Shown here piece after piece: positions 8,908 to 18,376 of a stretch of DNA of 42,071 nt (within the stretch, counting starts at the first letter, position 1; each line of letters starts with the position of its first letter). Source of the DNA: Candidatus Omnitrophota bacterium. GTDB taxonomy: Bacteria > Omnitrophota > Gorgyraeia > Gygaellales > Profunditerraquicolaceae. The notes beneath the pieces are model-generated. The model saw only the letters and a program-made list of their open reading frames with translations. It ran no database searches and was not told the origin of the DNA. Location: contig JAQTTQ010000007.1 in NCBI GenBank assembly GCA_028710685.1, positions 1 to 42,071 of the forward strand, written 5' to 3'. The translations under genes were made by a program, and so were the position numbers.

Positions 8908-9756
8908 TTATCCTGCCTTAGCTAATTTCCTCACCAGTTTTAAATTCATTTCATCGCTTAAAGGGCTATCCTTAGGAGTCTCTAAAATCATTGGTATTTT
9001 CTTAAGCTTAGGGTGGTTAATAATCCTCTTCATCCCCTCTAAGCCTATGCTCCCCTTGCCGATATGATCATGCCGGTCATGATGCGAGGCTAAATCCCCG
9101 TGGGCATCGTTTAAATGAATAAGTTTAATTAATCCTATGCCCACCAACCCCTCAATTTCATTAAGCATAGATGATAAACCTTCCCTGGTACTTAAATCAT
9201 AGCCTGCCAGGTATGCGTGCGCAGTATCCAGGCATAGGCCTAGGCGTAATTTATCCTTTATGCCGGAGATGATTTTCTTCTGATGCTCAAATTTATAGCC
9301 TAACCATGACCCGCTTCCCGAGGTATTTTCAAGGAGTATCCCTACCTTAAGCCCTTTAGTTTCATCCAGTATCTTATTCAAGGCATTAATAAGCCTGGCG
9401 ATCCCCGCTTCCTCAGAGGTATCCTTATGGCTTCCCATATGGGTTACGATATAATCCGCCTCCAGCCTTGAGGCCTCTTGGATATCTTCAATATAAGACT
9501 GGATTGAACCTTTATAAAGCCTGGCATCTGGAGAAGCAAGATTAATTAAGTAGGATATATGGATAAAAACCGGATTTATCTTAAGCTTATTACGCCGGAC
9601 TTTAAATTCCTCGATATCTTTACTGTCTAGAGGCTTGCCCTTCCACTGTTGGGGATTTCGGGCAAAAATTTGCATGGTTTGACAGCCTAGGGCATGCGCG
9701 CGGTTAAGCGATTCGTAAATTTTACCTGCCCCGGATACATGGATGCCTATGGTCAT
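8908..9756 (-). CDS. nfo: Endonuclease IV (Nfo), AP endonuclease
   Basis: MTIGIHVSGAGKIYESLNRAHALGCQTMQIFARNPQQW; LCLDTAHAYLAGYD; HDRHDHIGKGSIG. Confidence 0.95.
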   Translation of the reverse strand: MTIGIHVSGAGKIYESLNRAHALGCQTMQIFARNPQQWKGKPLDSKDIEEFKVRRNKLKINPVFIHISYLINLASPDARLYKGSIQSYIEDIQEASRLEADYIVTHMGSHKDTSEEAGIARLINALNKILDETKGLKVGILLENTSGSGSWLGYKFEHQKKIISGIKDKLRLGLCLDTAHAYLAGYDLSTREGLSSMLNEIEGLVGIGLIKLIHLNDAHGDLASHHDRHDHIGKGSIGLEGMKRIINHPKLKKIPMILETPKDSPLSDEMNLKLVRKLAKAG

Positions 9757-9802
9757 AATTTATAAATTATACCCCTCCTTCTAAATAGCGTCAAGGTTAT
9801 AG

Positions 9803-9831
9803 TTGACAATGCCCTGGGGCAATGTTATATT
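9803..9831 (+). promoter_or_regulatory. sigma70-like promoter for the tRNA-Ala/tRNA-Leu pair
   Basis: TTGACA (9803-9808), 17-bp spacer, TATATT (9826-9831), upstream of the tRNA genes. Confidence 0.65.
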
Positions 9832-9858
9832 TATAACCGCTAATCTTATAGATTTTAT

Positions 9859-9934
9859 GGGGCTGTAGCTCAGCTGGGAGAGCACTTGCATGGCATGCAA
9901 GGGGTCAGGGGTTCGATCCCCCTCAGCTCCACCA
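9859..9934 (+). tRNA. tRNA-Ala (anticodon GGC), CCA encoded
   Basis: GGGGCTG...CAGCTCC acceptor stem, anticodon loop ATGGCAT, GGTTCGATCC T-arm, encoded ACCA. Confidence 0.96.
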
Positions 9935-9951
9935 TTCTCCGTATATCTCTT

Positions 9952-10034
9952 GCCGAAGTGGCGAAATGGCATACGCGGCAGCCTCAAAAGCTGTTGAGCG
10001 CAAGCTCATGTGGGTTCAACTCCCTCCTTCGGCA
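9952..10034 (+). tRNA. tRNA-Leu (anticodon CAA)
   Basis: GCCGAAG...CTTCGGC acceptor stem, anticodon loop CTCAAAA, long variable arm (TTGAGCGCAAGCTCA), GGTTCAACTCC T-arm; CCA not encoded. Confidence 0.93.
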
Positions 10035-10057
10035 CTATTTTTGTCGCCTCTTTTAAT

Positions 10058-11887
10058 ATGCAGAAAAAGGTAATCTTACTAGTTTTCTTTCTATGCTTAG
10101 CCCCGCAACTCTCCTTTGGCGAAAACGGCATCCTTGATAAACTTACCATAGAAGCAGCAAGAATAAATACGCCCGCCCAAAACCGTTCCATTATCCATAA
10201 TACAGTTTCAGGCCCAAGCCTGTATTCCTCCGATGTTTTCAATAGCTCAGCCAAAAAATATATAACCAAATTTAAAGACTCCCCGGTATATTTAGTAGAC
10301 GCTGTTATAGACGAAGTACTCTACCGTATTAAAATTAAAGAATTGGTCATCTACACCAATACCCAGCCAGAGCCTACAAGCTTTCTATATTTACGTATCT
10401 ACCCCAACAGCCCGATGTTTATAATGCGCAAGGATAACGTCCGATTCAATAAAGTCGAAATAAACGGCATTACTGCAAACTATGAACTTTTAGGTACCCT
10501 GCTAGAAATAGAGCTCCCGCAACCCTTAAGACAGAATGAAAGTATCAATCTTTATATGGAATTCTCCGAACTGCTGCAAGAGATAATCCCACCTTCAGAC
10601 AATCTATTCAGCTCGCTTGATCCTACTTCCAGTAGCGTTGGCGGATTTGTTGATTACGGCGTATTTGGCTATTACAAAGAGATAATAAGTCTGGGGCACT
10701 GGTTCCCTATGCTAACCCCTTATAGAAACGGAGAGTGGTCGCGTACGCCTCCTGCGCGAAACGGAGATATCCAAAACTTTGAGGAAGGAATTTTTAAAAT
10801 AAATTTTACAGCAGATAATGATACTGTAATAGCCAGCGCAGGGGTAAAAATCGGTGAAAAGGCCTCCGGGGTAGAAGGAAAGAAGACATCGGCTTATATC
10901 GGTATCGGTATGCGTGAATGCGCCTTTCAGCTAAGCAAACATTTCCAGGTCCTTAAAGAAAAAGTGGGAGAGACTATTATTGAATCTTATTTCTTAAAGG
11001 GCCACAGCGATTTCGGTAAAAATATCCTCTCTTACACTGCTAAGGCCCTAAAGCTCTATGGAGACTTACTCGGTGAATACCCCTTCTCTGAGCTTAAGGT
11101 AGTTGAGACCTACCTTACAGGAGGAGCAGGAGGGATGGAATTCCCTGCTTTTATTACTATATCCTCTTATTACAACAACCCTAAAATTAACTTGGGGCCT
11201 ATGGCGCTTCTGTTTGGCAATAAAAATAAAGAACTGGAGGAGAGCTTACGCCCCATGCTACAAAACACCCTCGAGTTTATTGTAGCGCATGAAGTTGGGC
11301 ATCAATGGTGGAATACGGTAGTGGGAAGCGACTCTATTAATAGCGCCTGGGTTGACGAATCACTAACTAATTATTTTTCTTTGGTTTATTTTGACAAGAT
11401 ATACGGGAGGGCGAAATTTGAAGAACAAAAACTTTATAATCTGAGGCTGCCTATCCTTCTAGCGAAATTTGCGGGGACATCCGATAAAGGAGTTAACCGG
11501 CCTTCCTCAGAATTCACCGATACCATGCAATACGCCGTGATAGTCTATTCTAAAGGAGCTTATTTTTATGACGAGTTGAGCCAACTCTTAGGAGAAGCTA
11601 ATTTCTTAAAAACAGCCCGGGCTTACTATAACACGTATAAGTTCTCCTTAGCTCCGGAAGAAGGCTTTATTAATGTAGCAAAGAAAGAGCATCCTAAGTT
11701 TAAAAACAAGATCGATGCCCTATACCGACGCTGGATAATAGAAGAACACATGTATGAAGATATTAAAGGCAATTTTATCGAAGAAATCGCCAGAATGGCA
11801 GGAGTAGAGATTCCTAAAGTAATCGACTTTGATAAGGGCCTATTTAATTCTTTTAAAGATATAATGCGCTTTGGCGGTAAAAAATAA
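10058..11887 (+). CDS. Secreted M1-family zinc metallopeptidase
   Basis: GGAGGMEFPAF (GxMEN-like) and VAHEVGHQWWNTVVG...DESLTNYFSLVYF (HExxH-x18-E). Start placed at ATG 10058 with signal peptide MQKKVILLVFFLCLAPQLSFG; the ORF-track start overlaps the tRNA. Confidence 0.88.
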   Translation: MQKKVILLVFFLCLAPQLSFGENGILDKLTIEAARINTPAQNRSIIHNTVSGPSLYSSDVFNSSAKKYITKFKDSPVYLVDAVIDEVLYRIKIKELVIYTNTQPEPTSFLYLRIYPNSPMFIMRKDNVRFNKVEINGITANYELLGTLLEIELPQPLRQNESINLYMEFSELLQEIIPPSDNLFSSLDPTSSSVGGFVDYGVFGYYKEIISLGHWFPMLTPYRNGEWSRTPPARNGDIQNFEEGIFKINFTADNDTVIASAGVKIGEKASGVEGKKTSAYIGIGMRECAFQLSKHFQVLKEKVGETIIESYFLKGHSDFGKNILSYTAKALKLYGDLLGEYPFSELKVVETYLTGGAGGMEFPAFITISSYYNNPKINLGPMALLFGNKNKELEESLRPMLQNTLEFIVAHEVGHQWWNTVVGSDSINSAWVDESLTNYFSLVYFDKIYGRAKFEEQKLYNLRLPILLAKFAGTSDKGVNRPSSEFTDTMQYAVIVYSKGAYFYDELSQLLGEANFLKTARAYYNTYKFSLAPEEGFINVAKKEHPKFKNKIDALYRRWIIEEHMYEDIKGNFIEEIARMAGVEIPKVIDFDKGLFNSFKDIMRFGGKK

Positions 11888-11889
11888 GA

Positions 11890-12510
11890 TTATTCGGATT
11901 TTAGATATGGGATGATAGCGCGGTATATGCGCTGGGCAATAATCTTATACCCCTCTTGGTTAGGGTGCATAAAATCGCTCTTCATGGCAGGATTGGTAAT
12001 TATGCCGCTTAATACTGCCGGGACAAAAATTGAACCTGTCTCTTTAGCCAGCCTGGAAAACTTCATCCGGTAATCCCGCAGGAAGAACCCCGCGCTTACA
12101 TCAACAATAACCGTAATTGCTCCCTGGCCTTGGGCCTTAAGGATCATTGACCTGACATTATCTATAGTAGACTCCTGCGGTATGTCCTTTAAGAAATCAT
12201 TTCCGCAAAACTCGATTAAAACCAAAAAAGGCTTTCTAGCTAATACATCTTTTTCTATGCGCTTAAAAGCGCTGATAGATGTGTCTCCGTCTACCCCGGC
12301 ATTTATTACCGGCATTTTTACCATTTTAGAAAGAATTGAGGGATAGTCTTCCCCGGGCTTAACCCCGTAGCCAAAAGTAATACTATCCCCGAAACAAATA
12401 ATATTCTCTCCAGAAGAACCTGTATTCTGAACCTCTCTTTTATCGCAGGCAGATATGGTAATAGCACAAAAACATAGCAACACTATTAAGAGTATCTTAA
12501 TTTTTTGCAT
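11890..12510 (-). CDS. GDSL/SGNH-family esterase (TesA-like), lipoprotein-like N-terminus
   Basis: IICFGDSITFGYGVKPGEDYPSIL, IEFCGNDFL, DFMHPNQEGYKIIA. Confidence 0.88.
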   Translation of the reverse strand: MQKIKILLIVLLCFCAITISACDKREVQNTGSSGENIICFGDSITFGYGVKPGEDYPSILSKMVKMPVINAGVDGDTSISAFKRIEKDVLARKPFLVLIEFCGNDFLKDIPQESTIDNVRSMILKAQGQGAITVIVDVSAGFFLRDYRMKFSRLAKETGSIFVPAVLSGIITNPAMKSDFMHPNQEGYKIIAQRIYRAIIPYLKSE

Positions 12511-13528
12511 AATTTAACCTCAGCTGTCCGCAGGCAGCATTTATATCCTCTCCCCGCTCTTTACGCAACGTTACATTAATTCTTGACTTAACAAGGTAAT
12601 CTTTAAAGATATCCACGCTATCCTTTGCAGCCGGTGCAAATCTTAATTCCGGGATATAATTTGAGGGGATCAAGTTTACCTTAGCCAGCTTAAAATCTTT
12701 TAGTAGCCTGAACAAATCTTCAGCATCTCTAAGCGAAGAATTCAGGCCCTTGATTAATATATACTCAAAGGTAACCTGGCGGCGGGTTTTAAGGCTGTAC
12801 TCTTTGCAGGTATAGATAAGCTCCCTAAGCGGATAAACCTTATTTACCGGCATAAGGGTTGACCTTAGTCCATCGGTAGCCGCATGCAGCGATACGGAAA
12901 GCTCCAATTGCAGCCCCTCTGAACTTAATCTCTCTATGCCGGGGATGATCCCGCTGGTTGAAATGGTAATCCTGCGCGCTCCGATATTTAGCCCTGCGCT
13001 TGAATTCATAATCCTGATTGCCTTAATTACATTATCGTAATTATCCATAGGCTCTCCCGTGCCCATAAAGACCAAGTGGGTAAGCCTGTTTTCTAAAGCA
13101 TTGTCTTTTAAATAAATCGCCTCTTCGAGGATCTCCCCCGTGGTTAAATCCCTCTTAAAACCGAGCATACCACTGGCGCAGAAACTACATCCATACTTAC
13201 AACCTACCTGGGAGGAAAGGCATCCCGTAACCCTGGACTTGGCAGGAATAACCACGGCCTCAATTGAATTATTGTCTTTTGATCCTAAAAGAATTTTTCT
13301 TGTACCATCCTGAGAATCCAAATGCTTCAGCAACCTGAAACCTAAAACATAAAACCTATCTGCAAGCTCTTTTCTCAACGACTGGGGGATATCGCTCATA
13401 TAATTGAAATCCCAGACCCCCCTTTTGTATAGCCACGAAAATACCTGGCGGGCATGATAAGGCTTAGCGCCTAAAGCTAAAAACTCCCCCTCCAGCTCCT
13501 TTAAGTCAAAATTCTTGATATCCCGCAT
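12497..13528 (-). CDS. rlmN: 23S rRNA (A2503-C2)-methyltransferase RlmN, radical SAM
   Basis: CLSSQVGCKYGCSFCASGMLGFKRDLTTGEI, GTGEPMDNYDNV, SLHAATDGLRSTLMPVNK. Confidence 0.96.
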   Translation of the reverse strand: MRDIKNFDLKELEGEFLALGAKPYHARQVFSWLYKRGVWDFNYMSDIPQSLRKELADRFYVLGFRLLKHLDSQDGTRKILLGSKDNNSIEAVVIPAKSRVTGCLSSQVGCKYGCSFCASGMLGFKRDLTTGEILEEAIYLKDNALENRLTHLVFMGTGEPMDNYDNVIKAIRIMNSSAGLNIGARRITISTSGIIPGIERLSSEGLQLELSVSLHAATDGLRSTLMPVNKVYPLRELIYTCKEYSLKTRRQVTFEYILIKGLNSSLRDAEDLFRLLKDFKLAKVNLIPSNYIPELRFAPAAKDSVDIFKDYLVKSRINVTLRKERGEDINAACGQLRLNYAKN

Positions 13529-13533
13529 ATTAA

Positions 13534-15039
13534 TTATTGAGAACGAAGCTGTTCTTTATCAACCTTACCAGTGCGGTTTTTAGGAAGTACGGCTTTAAAT
13601 TCAAAATAATGAGGGATCTTGAAATGGGCAAGGTGTTTCCTTAGAAAATAACGCAGGTCTTCCTCAGAGACGGACTTTCCCTCTTTCACAACTACGAAGG
13701 CCTTGGGCACTTCGCCTCTTAATTTATCCTTAACCCCCACTACCGCTGCCTCCGATACAGACTCATTCTTCTGTATCGCCGCCTCGACCTCCGGCTCAAA
13801 AACAATTTCTCCCCCTACCTTAATCATCTCTTTCTTCCTGCCAACAATATAAAGATACCCCTGCGAATCAAATTTGCCCAAATCACCAGTATGGAACCAT
13901 CCCTGGCGCATACACTCGGAGGTAAGCTCAGCATCCCTATAATATCCGTCGGTAACAACCCATCCCTTAACTACTATTTCCCCTACCTGCCCCGCGCTTA
14001 ACTCCTGGTCGGCATCATCAAAGATTTTTATCTCTATCCACGGCGCAGGCCTGCCTACACTCTCAATCTTATCCGACCCCATAGGCAAGACTGCGGTAGG
14101 CGCGTTAGTCTCGGTCATCCCCCATCCGTTTAAAAGGTGAGCCTTGGGACAAAACTGGTGGAACCTGCGTAATGCATCGGGAGAACTCGAGGCACCGAAT
14201 GTCACAATCCAGCGCAAAGAGGTTAAATCAAATGTCTCAAACTCCTTTAGTTGCAATAAGGCATAGTACATGGAAGGAACTATCCAGAAAAAGTTGACCT
14301 TGTATTTAGCAATATTCTTTAAGAATTCAAGAGGTATAAAACGCTCCATTAAAACAAGCTTCAAGGAAAAACATATTGTATTTTGGATATAAATAAGCCC
14401 TCCCAGGTGAGAGAAAGGCAAGGCGCAAAGCGCGGTATCTTTATGGCTTAAATCTGAATTTACGAAAAACTCCATGGATTTAGGAGGGGCTAAAAGCTGG
14501 CTGTAACTTATCAATACCCCTTTGGGCTTTCCGGTCGTACCCGAGGTATAAAAAATTATCGCGTAATCTTTTTCCTGAGTATCAACATTAACGGCTACAT
14601 CGCTGCCTTTATCCAAACAATCGTTAAAGAATAAATAATCCTCCTGTCTATCTTGGCAAGTTATTACCGTCTTTAAGAAAGGAACCCTTGCCTTAAGCGC
14701 GGTTAAATCCAGCGTAGCCTTAGGCTTTATTATCAAAACCCTGGATTCAGAATGCATAAGGCATGAAGAGAGCTCCTCTGAGGTAAGCATAAAATCCAAA
14801 GGCACAGCTATTGCGCCTAGCGCCCATATTGCCAGGTAACTATAAATATACTCCGGCCAGTTAGGAAGGTACAAGGCTACCCTATCCCCCTTCTCTACCC
14901 CTATCTTCTTAAGGCTGTTTGCCAGCGTAAGGTATCTCTCCTGCAATTTCTTTAAAGTTATTTCTTCATCCCTGAAAATAACCGCAACCTTATCCGGATT
15001 AATATTTGCCTGATCCCTTAAAATATCCAGTATCTTCAT
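13534..15039 (-). CDS. AMP-dependent acyl-CoA synthetase/ligase (ANL superfamily)
   Basis: IIFYTSGTTGKPKGVLISYSQL; GWFHTGDLGKFDSQGYLYIVGRKKEMIKVGGE; NRTGKVDK. Confidence 0.93.
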   Translation of the reverse strand: MKILDILRDQANINPDKVAVIFRDEEITLKKLQERYLTLANSLKKIGVEKGDRVALYLPNWPEYIYSYLAIWALGAIAVPLDFMLTSEELSSCLMHSESRVLIIKPKATLDLTALKARVPFLKTVITCQDRQEDYLFFNDCLDKGSDVAVNVDTQEKDYAIIFYTSGTTGKPKGVLISYSQLLAPPKSMEFFVNSDLSHKDTALCALPFSHLGGLIYIQNTICFSLKLVLMERFIPLEFLKNIAKYKVNFFWIVPSMYYALLQLKEFETFDLTSLRWIVTFGASSSPDALRRFHQFCPKAHLLNGWGMTETNAPTAVLPMGSDKIESVGRPAPWIEIKIFDDADQELSAGQVGEIVVKGWVVTDGYYRDAELTSECMRQGWFHTGDLGKFDSQGYLYIVGRKKEMIKVGGEIVFEPEVEAAIQKNESVSEAAVVGVKDKLRGEVPKAFVVVKEGKSVSEEDLRYFLRKHLAHFKIPHYFEFKAVLPKNRTGKVDKEQLRSQ

Positions 15040-15041
15040 AA

Positions 15042-15695
15042 TTAACCTAGCTCTTTCTCTATTTTATTTATAAGTTCCCCTGTCTCCCTAATCAAGAGAG
15101 CAGGCAAAAAATGCGACATTTCTGCCTCCTGTTTCAGGCTTTTTAAGCTGCCTAACAATCTTTTCAATGTAACAAGGCGCCTCTTTTCCTGGGCCTCCTC
15201 AGGCTCTAATTCTTTCCTTTGCCTGATGAGCGCGGTTAATCCTTTTCTCACCTCTTGCGTATCTTTCCCGTGCTCGAGAACATCTTTCTTTAGCCTAGAG
15301 TAATCCTCTTCGTCGATATCCTTTTTATTCTTTGCCTTGCGCAGTAGATCAACTGCCTCATAGGTAGGCAGTTTAGCGGTATTTACAGATTCGGCATAAT
15401 CTCCCTTAAGATAGGCCGGCTCTTCTTTCTCCAGGAAATAATAAGAACGCAAAAGTTTCATTGCCGTGACCTTCTTGATGCCGACCTCTTTGGCCGTATA
15501 GGCCTCAAAGGTGGCAAATCCCCACTCCTTATAGAGCTTGTCCTTAAGGACGCAGTAGAGCGAACGCCCTAGATTAATCCAGGATGATTTGAAATTCCTA
15601 GCGCTCTCTAGGACATGATAACGCAACGAACCTTCATCTAAGGAGGCCATTTTATTCTCGATAGCTTCAAGAGATTTTGTCTTATGTGCTTCCAT
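15042..15695 (-). CDS. Hypothetical protein
   Basis: 217 aa ORF packed between neighbours (stop/start contact at 15695); charged helical sequence, no family recognised. Confidence 0.6.
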   Translation of the reverse strand: MEAHKTKSLEAIENKMASLDEGSLRYHVLESARNFKSSWINLGRSLYCVLKDKLYKEWGFATFEAYTAKEVGIKKVTAMKLLRSYYFLEKEEPAYLKGDYAESVNTAKLPTYEAVDLLRKAKNKKDIDEEDYSRLKKDVLEHGKDTQEVRKGLTALIRQRKELEPEEAQEKRRLVTLKRLLGSLKSLKQEAEMSHFLPALLIRETGELINKIEKELG

Positions 15696-16774
15696 CAGTT
15701 TTTATCCTTAAAGATCCTTTCCAGGCCTTTTCCGAAATCCTTAAACTTTTCAATATTATCAGTTACCTTCCTGATTAAGTCAGCGGGGTTTTGAAGGGCA
15801 AGGTTTTTGGCAGCCGAGAGTAGAATTATCTTCTTAAGTTCCTTGGGATTAAAGCTGGGACGGTCTAATTTAGTCTTTACCTTAAATTCTAATGCAAGGT
15901 CTCCTTTTGCATCGGTAAATAAGTCCAGGGCGCTCTTGGTAATGTCAAGAGAGGTAACTTGCACATCCTCCTGGCGCGCAGGCTGCGCATAAACTAAATC
16001 CGAGAGCTTAAAATTAGTTATAATCTCTAAATCGTTATTTTGCGAACTAAATACCGACCTAATATTAAGCCTTGCCGAATCCAGCTGCCTGTCAGAAATA
16101 AAATTCCCGTAGTATGGGCTAAAGTAGGTTAAATCCAAATCCTGCAGCCTTAAAACAGCATCCATGTCCTTAGGCACGAAATCAATCCATCCAGAAAAGT
16201 TAATATCCCCTATTTTAGTTGAACTTAAATTAAGAAAACTTGCCGCAACCTTAAAATTTGCCTTCATAGAGTTCACCGGGAAAAGCACCTTGGAGATATC
16301 CGCATTTATGGAAGTTAATACGGTCTTAAAGCCCCGGCGGTCAACCTTCTTATCGATAAACACAACCGTGCCGTTTCTTATAGTTAAACCGGCTAAATAT
16401 ACCTTTGGTGCCTGCCCCTTTAAGCCAAGTTGCGGAATATTAATTTTACCTTCGGCAGACTGCTCAAGTACAATCACCGGATTAACCAAGCTTACCCTGC
16501 TTAAAACAACCTTACCGGCGAGAAATCCCAAAAGGCTGGGTGAAACCGAAATCTTATCGGCCTGGAATAACTCACCTGCCTTAAGCTTGATTAAATTAAC
16601 CGTTAAGGGGACAGTAATATTTACCTTGTCGATGCTCGCCTTAACCTTAAGGGACTGCTCAATCTGCCCGACTATTATTCCCTTGGCAAAATAAGAAAAT
16701 GCCAAATTTAGGATAACAAATAAGACAATTACCGCAAGGATAACTGCAATTAAGATCTTAAAAAATTTTTTCAT
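15695..16774 (-). CDS. AsmA/DUF748-like membrane-anchored protein
   Basis: N-terminal TM helix, then repetitive beta-rich sequence (VSPSLLGFLAGKVVLSRVSLVNPVIVLEQSAEGKINIPQL) typical of AsmA-like proteins. Confidence 0.65.
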   Translation of the reverse strand: MKKFFKILIAVILAVIVLFVILNLAFSYFAKGIIVGQIEQSLKVKASIDKVNITVPLTVNLIKLKAGELFQADKISVSPSLLGFLAGKVVLSRVSLVNPVIVLEQSAEGKINIPQLGLKGQAPKVYLAGLTIRNGTVVFIDKKVDRRGFKTVLTSINADISKVLFPVNSMKANFKVAASFLNLSSTKIGDINFSGWIDFVPKDMDAVLRLQDLDLTYFSPYYGNFISDRQLDSARLNIRSVFSSQNNDLEIITNFKLSDLVYAQPARQEDVQVTSLDITKSALDLFTDAKGDLALEFKVKTKLDRPSFNPKELKKIILLSAAKNLALQNPADLIRKVTDNIEKFKDFGKGLERIFKDKN

Positions 16775-16801
16775 TCATTAAACCCTTAAATTAAATACAG
16801 C

Positions 16802-17644
16802 CTAAAAAATAACGGTCTTATCTTTAAACCTGAATACTCGATGTTCGATATAAGCGCGCAGGGCATCGGAAAGAGCCCTCTTCTCTAAATTCCTCCCCTT
16901 TAGGAGAAGCGCCCTTAAATCATCTTTGTGCGATATCACCTCCACTGCCTGGGCAATAATCGCTCCGGTATCAAGCCCTGCCGTGACAAAATGGCTGGTT
17001 GCCCCGATTACCTTAACCCCTCTGTTTAATGCCTGTTGATAGGGATTCTTCCCCTTAAACGAAGGAAGAAACCCATGGTGTATATTTATAATGTCGTTGC
17101 CGAAAGACTTAATAAAATGCGGGGATAGCACCAGCATATAACGGGCAAGGGCCAGAAAATCAACAGAACCCTTGGTTAAAGATATTATCTCCTTTTCCCT
17201 CCTGTTGCTCTTATTTGCCGGTATAAAATAAAAAGGCACATTATGCTGCTTAACTAACTTGCCATGCCCCTCGAAATTACTAATTACAAAAGGAATATTA
17301 ACGCCCAACTCTCCTCTCTTATAAAGATAAAGTATCTCGGCGAGGCAATGGTCAGGCTTAGAGACAAGTACGCCCATAGATAAGGGTATTCCTTTTTCAT
17401 AGAGCCTTGCCCTGGCCTTAAAATATCTGGCAACCCTACCTAAACCTTCTTTCAATTTGCCTATGTTACATGTCTTATTTTCCGTTATAAACTCAACCCG
17501 CATAAAGAAATAACCTCCCTGGGGGTCAGAGGAATACTGGTCAAGGGTAATAATATTGCCCGTAGATTTAAATATGAAATCCGAGACCCTGGCCACTATT
17601 CCCTTCTGGTCCCTGCACTGCAAAAGAAGAATATAGGTATTCAT
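16802..17644 (-). CDS. purU: Formyltetrahydrofolate deformylase
   Basis: ACT N-term (RDQKGIVARVSDFIF...NIITLDQYS) plus formyltransferase core (INIHHGFLPSFKGKNPYQQALNRGVKVIGATSHFVTAGLDTGAII). Confidence 0.92.
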   Translation of the reverse strand: MNTYILLLQCRDQKGIVARVSDFIFKSTGNIITLDQYSSDPQGGYFFMRVEFITENKTCNIGKLKEGLGRVARYFKARARLYEKGIPLSMGVLVSKPDHCLAEILYLYKRGELGVNIPFVISNFEGHGKLVKQHNVPFYFIPANKSNRREKEIISLTKGSVDFLALARYMLVLSPHFIKSFGNDIINIHHGFLPSFKGKNPYQQALNRGVKVIGATSHFVTAGLDTGAIIAQAVEVISHKDDLRALLLKGRNLEKRALSDALRAYIEHRVFRFKDKTVIF

Positions 17645-17647
17645 ATT

Positions 17648-18370
17648 TTATTTCCTTTCGCTATTTATACTATTGAAAACCTTATCCCTTAATTCTGAAA
17701 AATCTCCCGGCCCAAAGGAAGATGTCTCAACGGGAGGCAAGACAGTAACACTGGCTAAAACTTTTGATTTAAATATCCAGCTTCCTTTGGGGATTGCATC
17801 ACGGGTCCCTTTTATACAAATAGGGAGAATAGGCCTCTTCTCTTTTATCGCCAGCTTAAATGCCCCATTCTGGAAAACATTCATTTCCTCAGTTTCGCTG
17901 CGTGTGCCTTCTGGAAAAAATAGCACCGACATATCTTTTCTCAGCCACTCAGCCGCTTCACGGTAAACCTTTTTAATACTGGAATATTCCCCGCGGGCAA
18001 GCTTTATATGTTGGGTAAGCGAAAGGCACCATCCGATAAATGGTACTTTAAACAAGCTCTCCTTGGCAACCCATTTGAATTGCATTCTTGTCTTATAGAG
18101 AACAACGATATCGGCCATACTCTCATGGTTGGCGATAGCAACATAAACCCTGCCGTAATCAATGTTCTCAAGCCCTTTGATTTCAAATTTCCAAAATGGA
18201 TTTAAGCGGATAATGGCATCCGACCACCAAAAACACTGCATGTGGGCGATTTTTCTCTTTTTATCAATAGTATAAAGAACGGCCCACAAAAAGAAGACTA
18301 CAAAAGCAAGCGCCATAGTTAATATTATATTGTAGATCCAAATGGCGATAGAAAGGAATATTTTAAGCAT
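17648..18370 (-). CDS. 1-acyl-sn-glycerol-3-phosphate acyltransferase (PlsC family)
   Basis: IANHESMADIVVLY (NHxxxxD) and LFFPEGTRSETEEMN. Confidence 0.9.
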   Translation of the reverse strand: MLKIFLSIAIWIYNIILTMALAFVVFFLWAVLYTIDKKRKIAHMQCFWWSDAIIRLNPFWKFEIKGLENIDYGRVYVAIANHESMADIVVLYKTRMQFKWVAKESLFKVPFIGWCLSLTQHIKLARGEYSSIKKVYREAAEWLRKDMSVLFFPEGTRSETEEMNVFQNGAFKLAIKEKRPILPICIKGTRDAIPKGSWIFKSKVLASVTVLPPVETSSFGPGDFSELRDKVFNSINSERK

Positions 18371-18376
18371 AGTATT

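Noticed and set aside
9781-9987. 68-aa minus ORF containing GAEGDRTPDPLHAMQVLSQLSYSP
   Set aside because: It is the antisense translation of tRNA-Ala, a well-known spurious protein call.
10006-10269. 87-aa minus ORF ending KIVPKEGVEPT
   Set aside because: Antisense to the tRNA-Leu 3' end and the M1 peptidase N-terminus; spurious.
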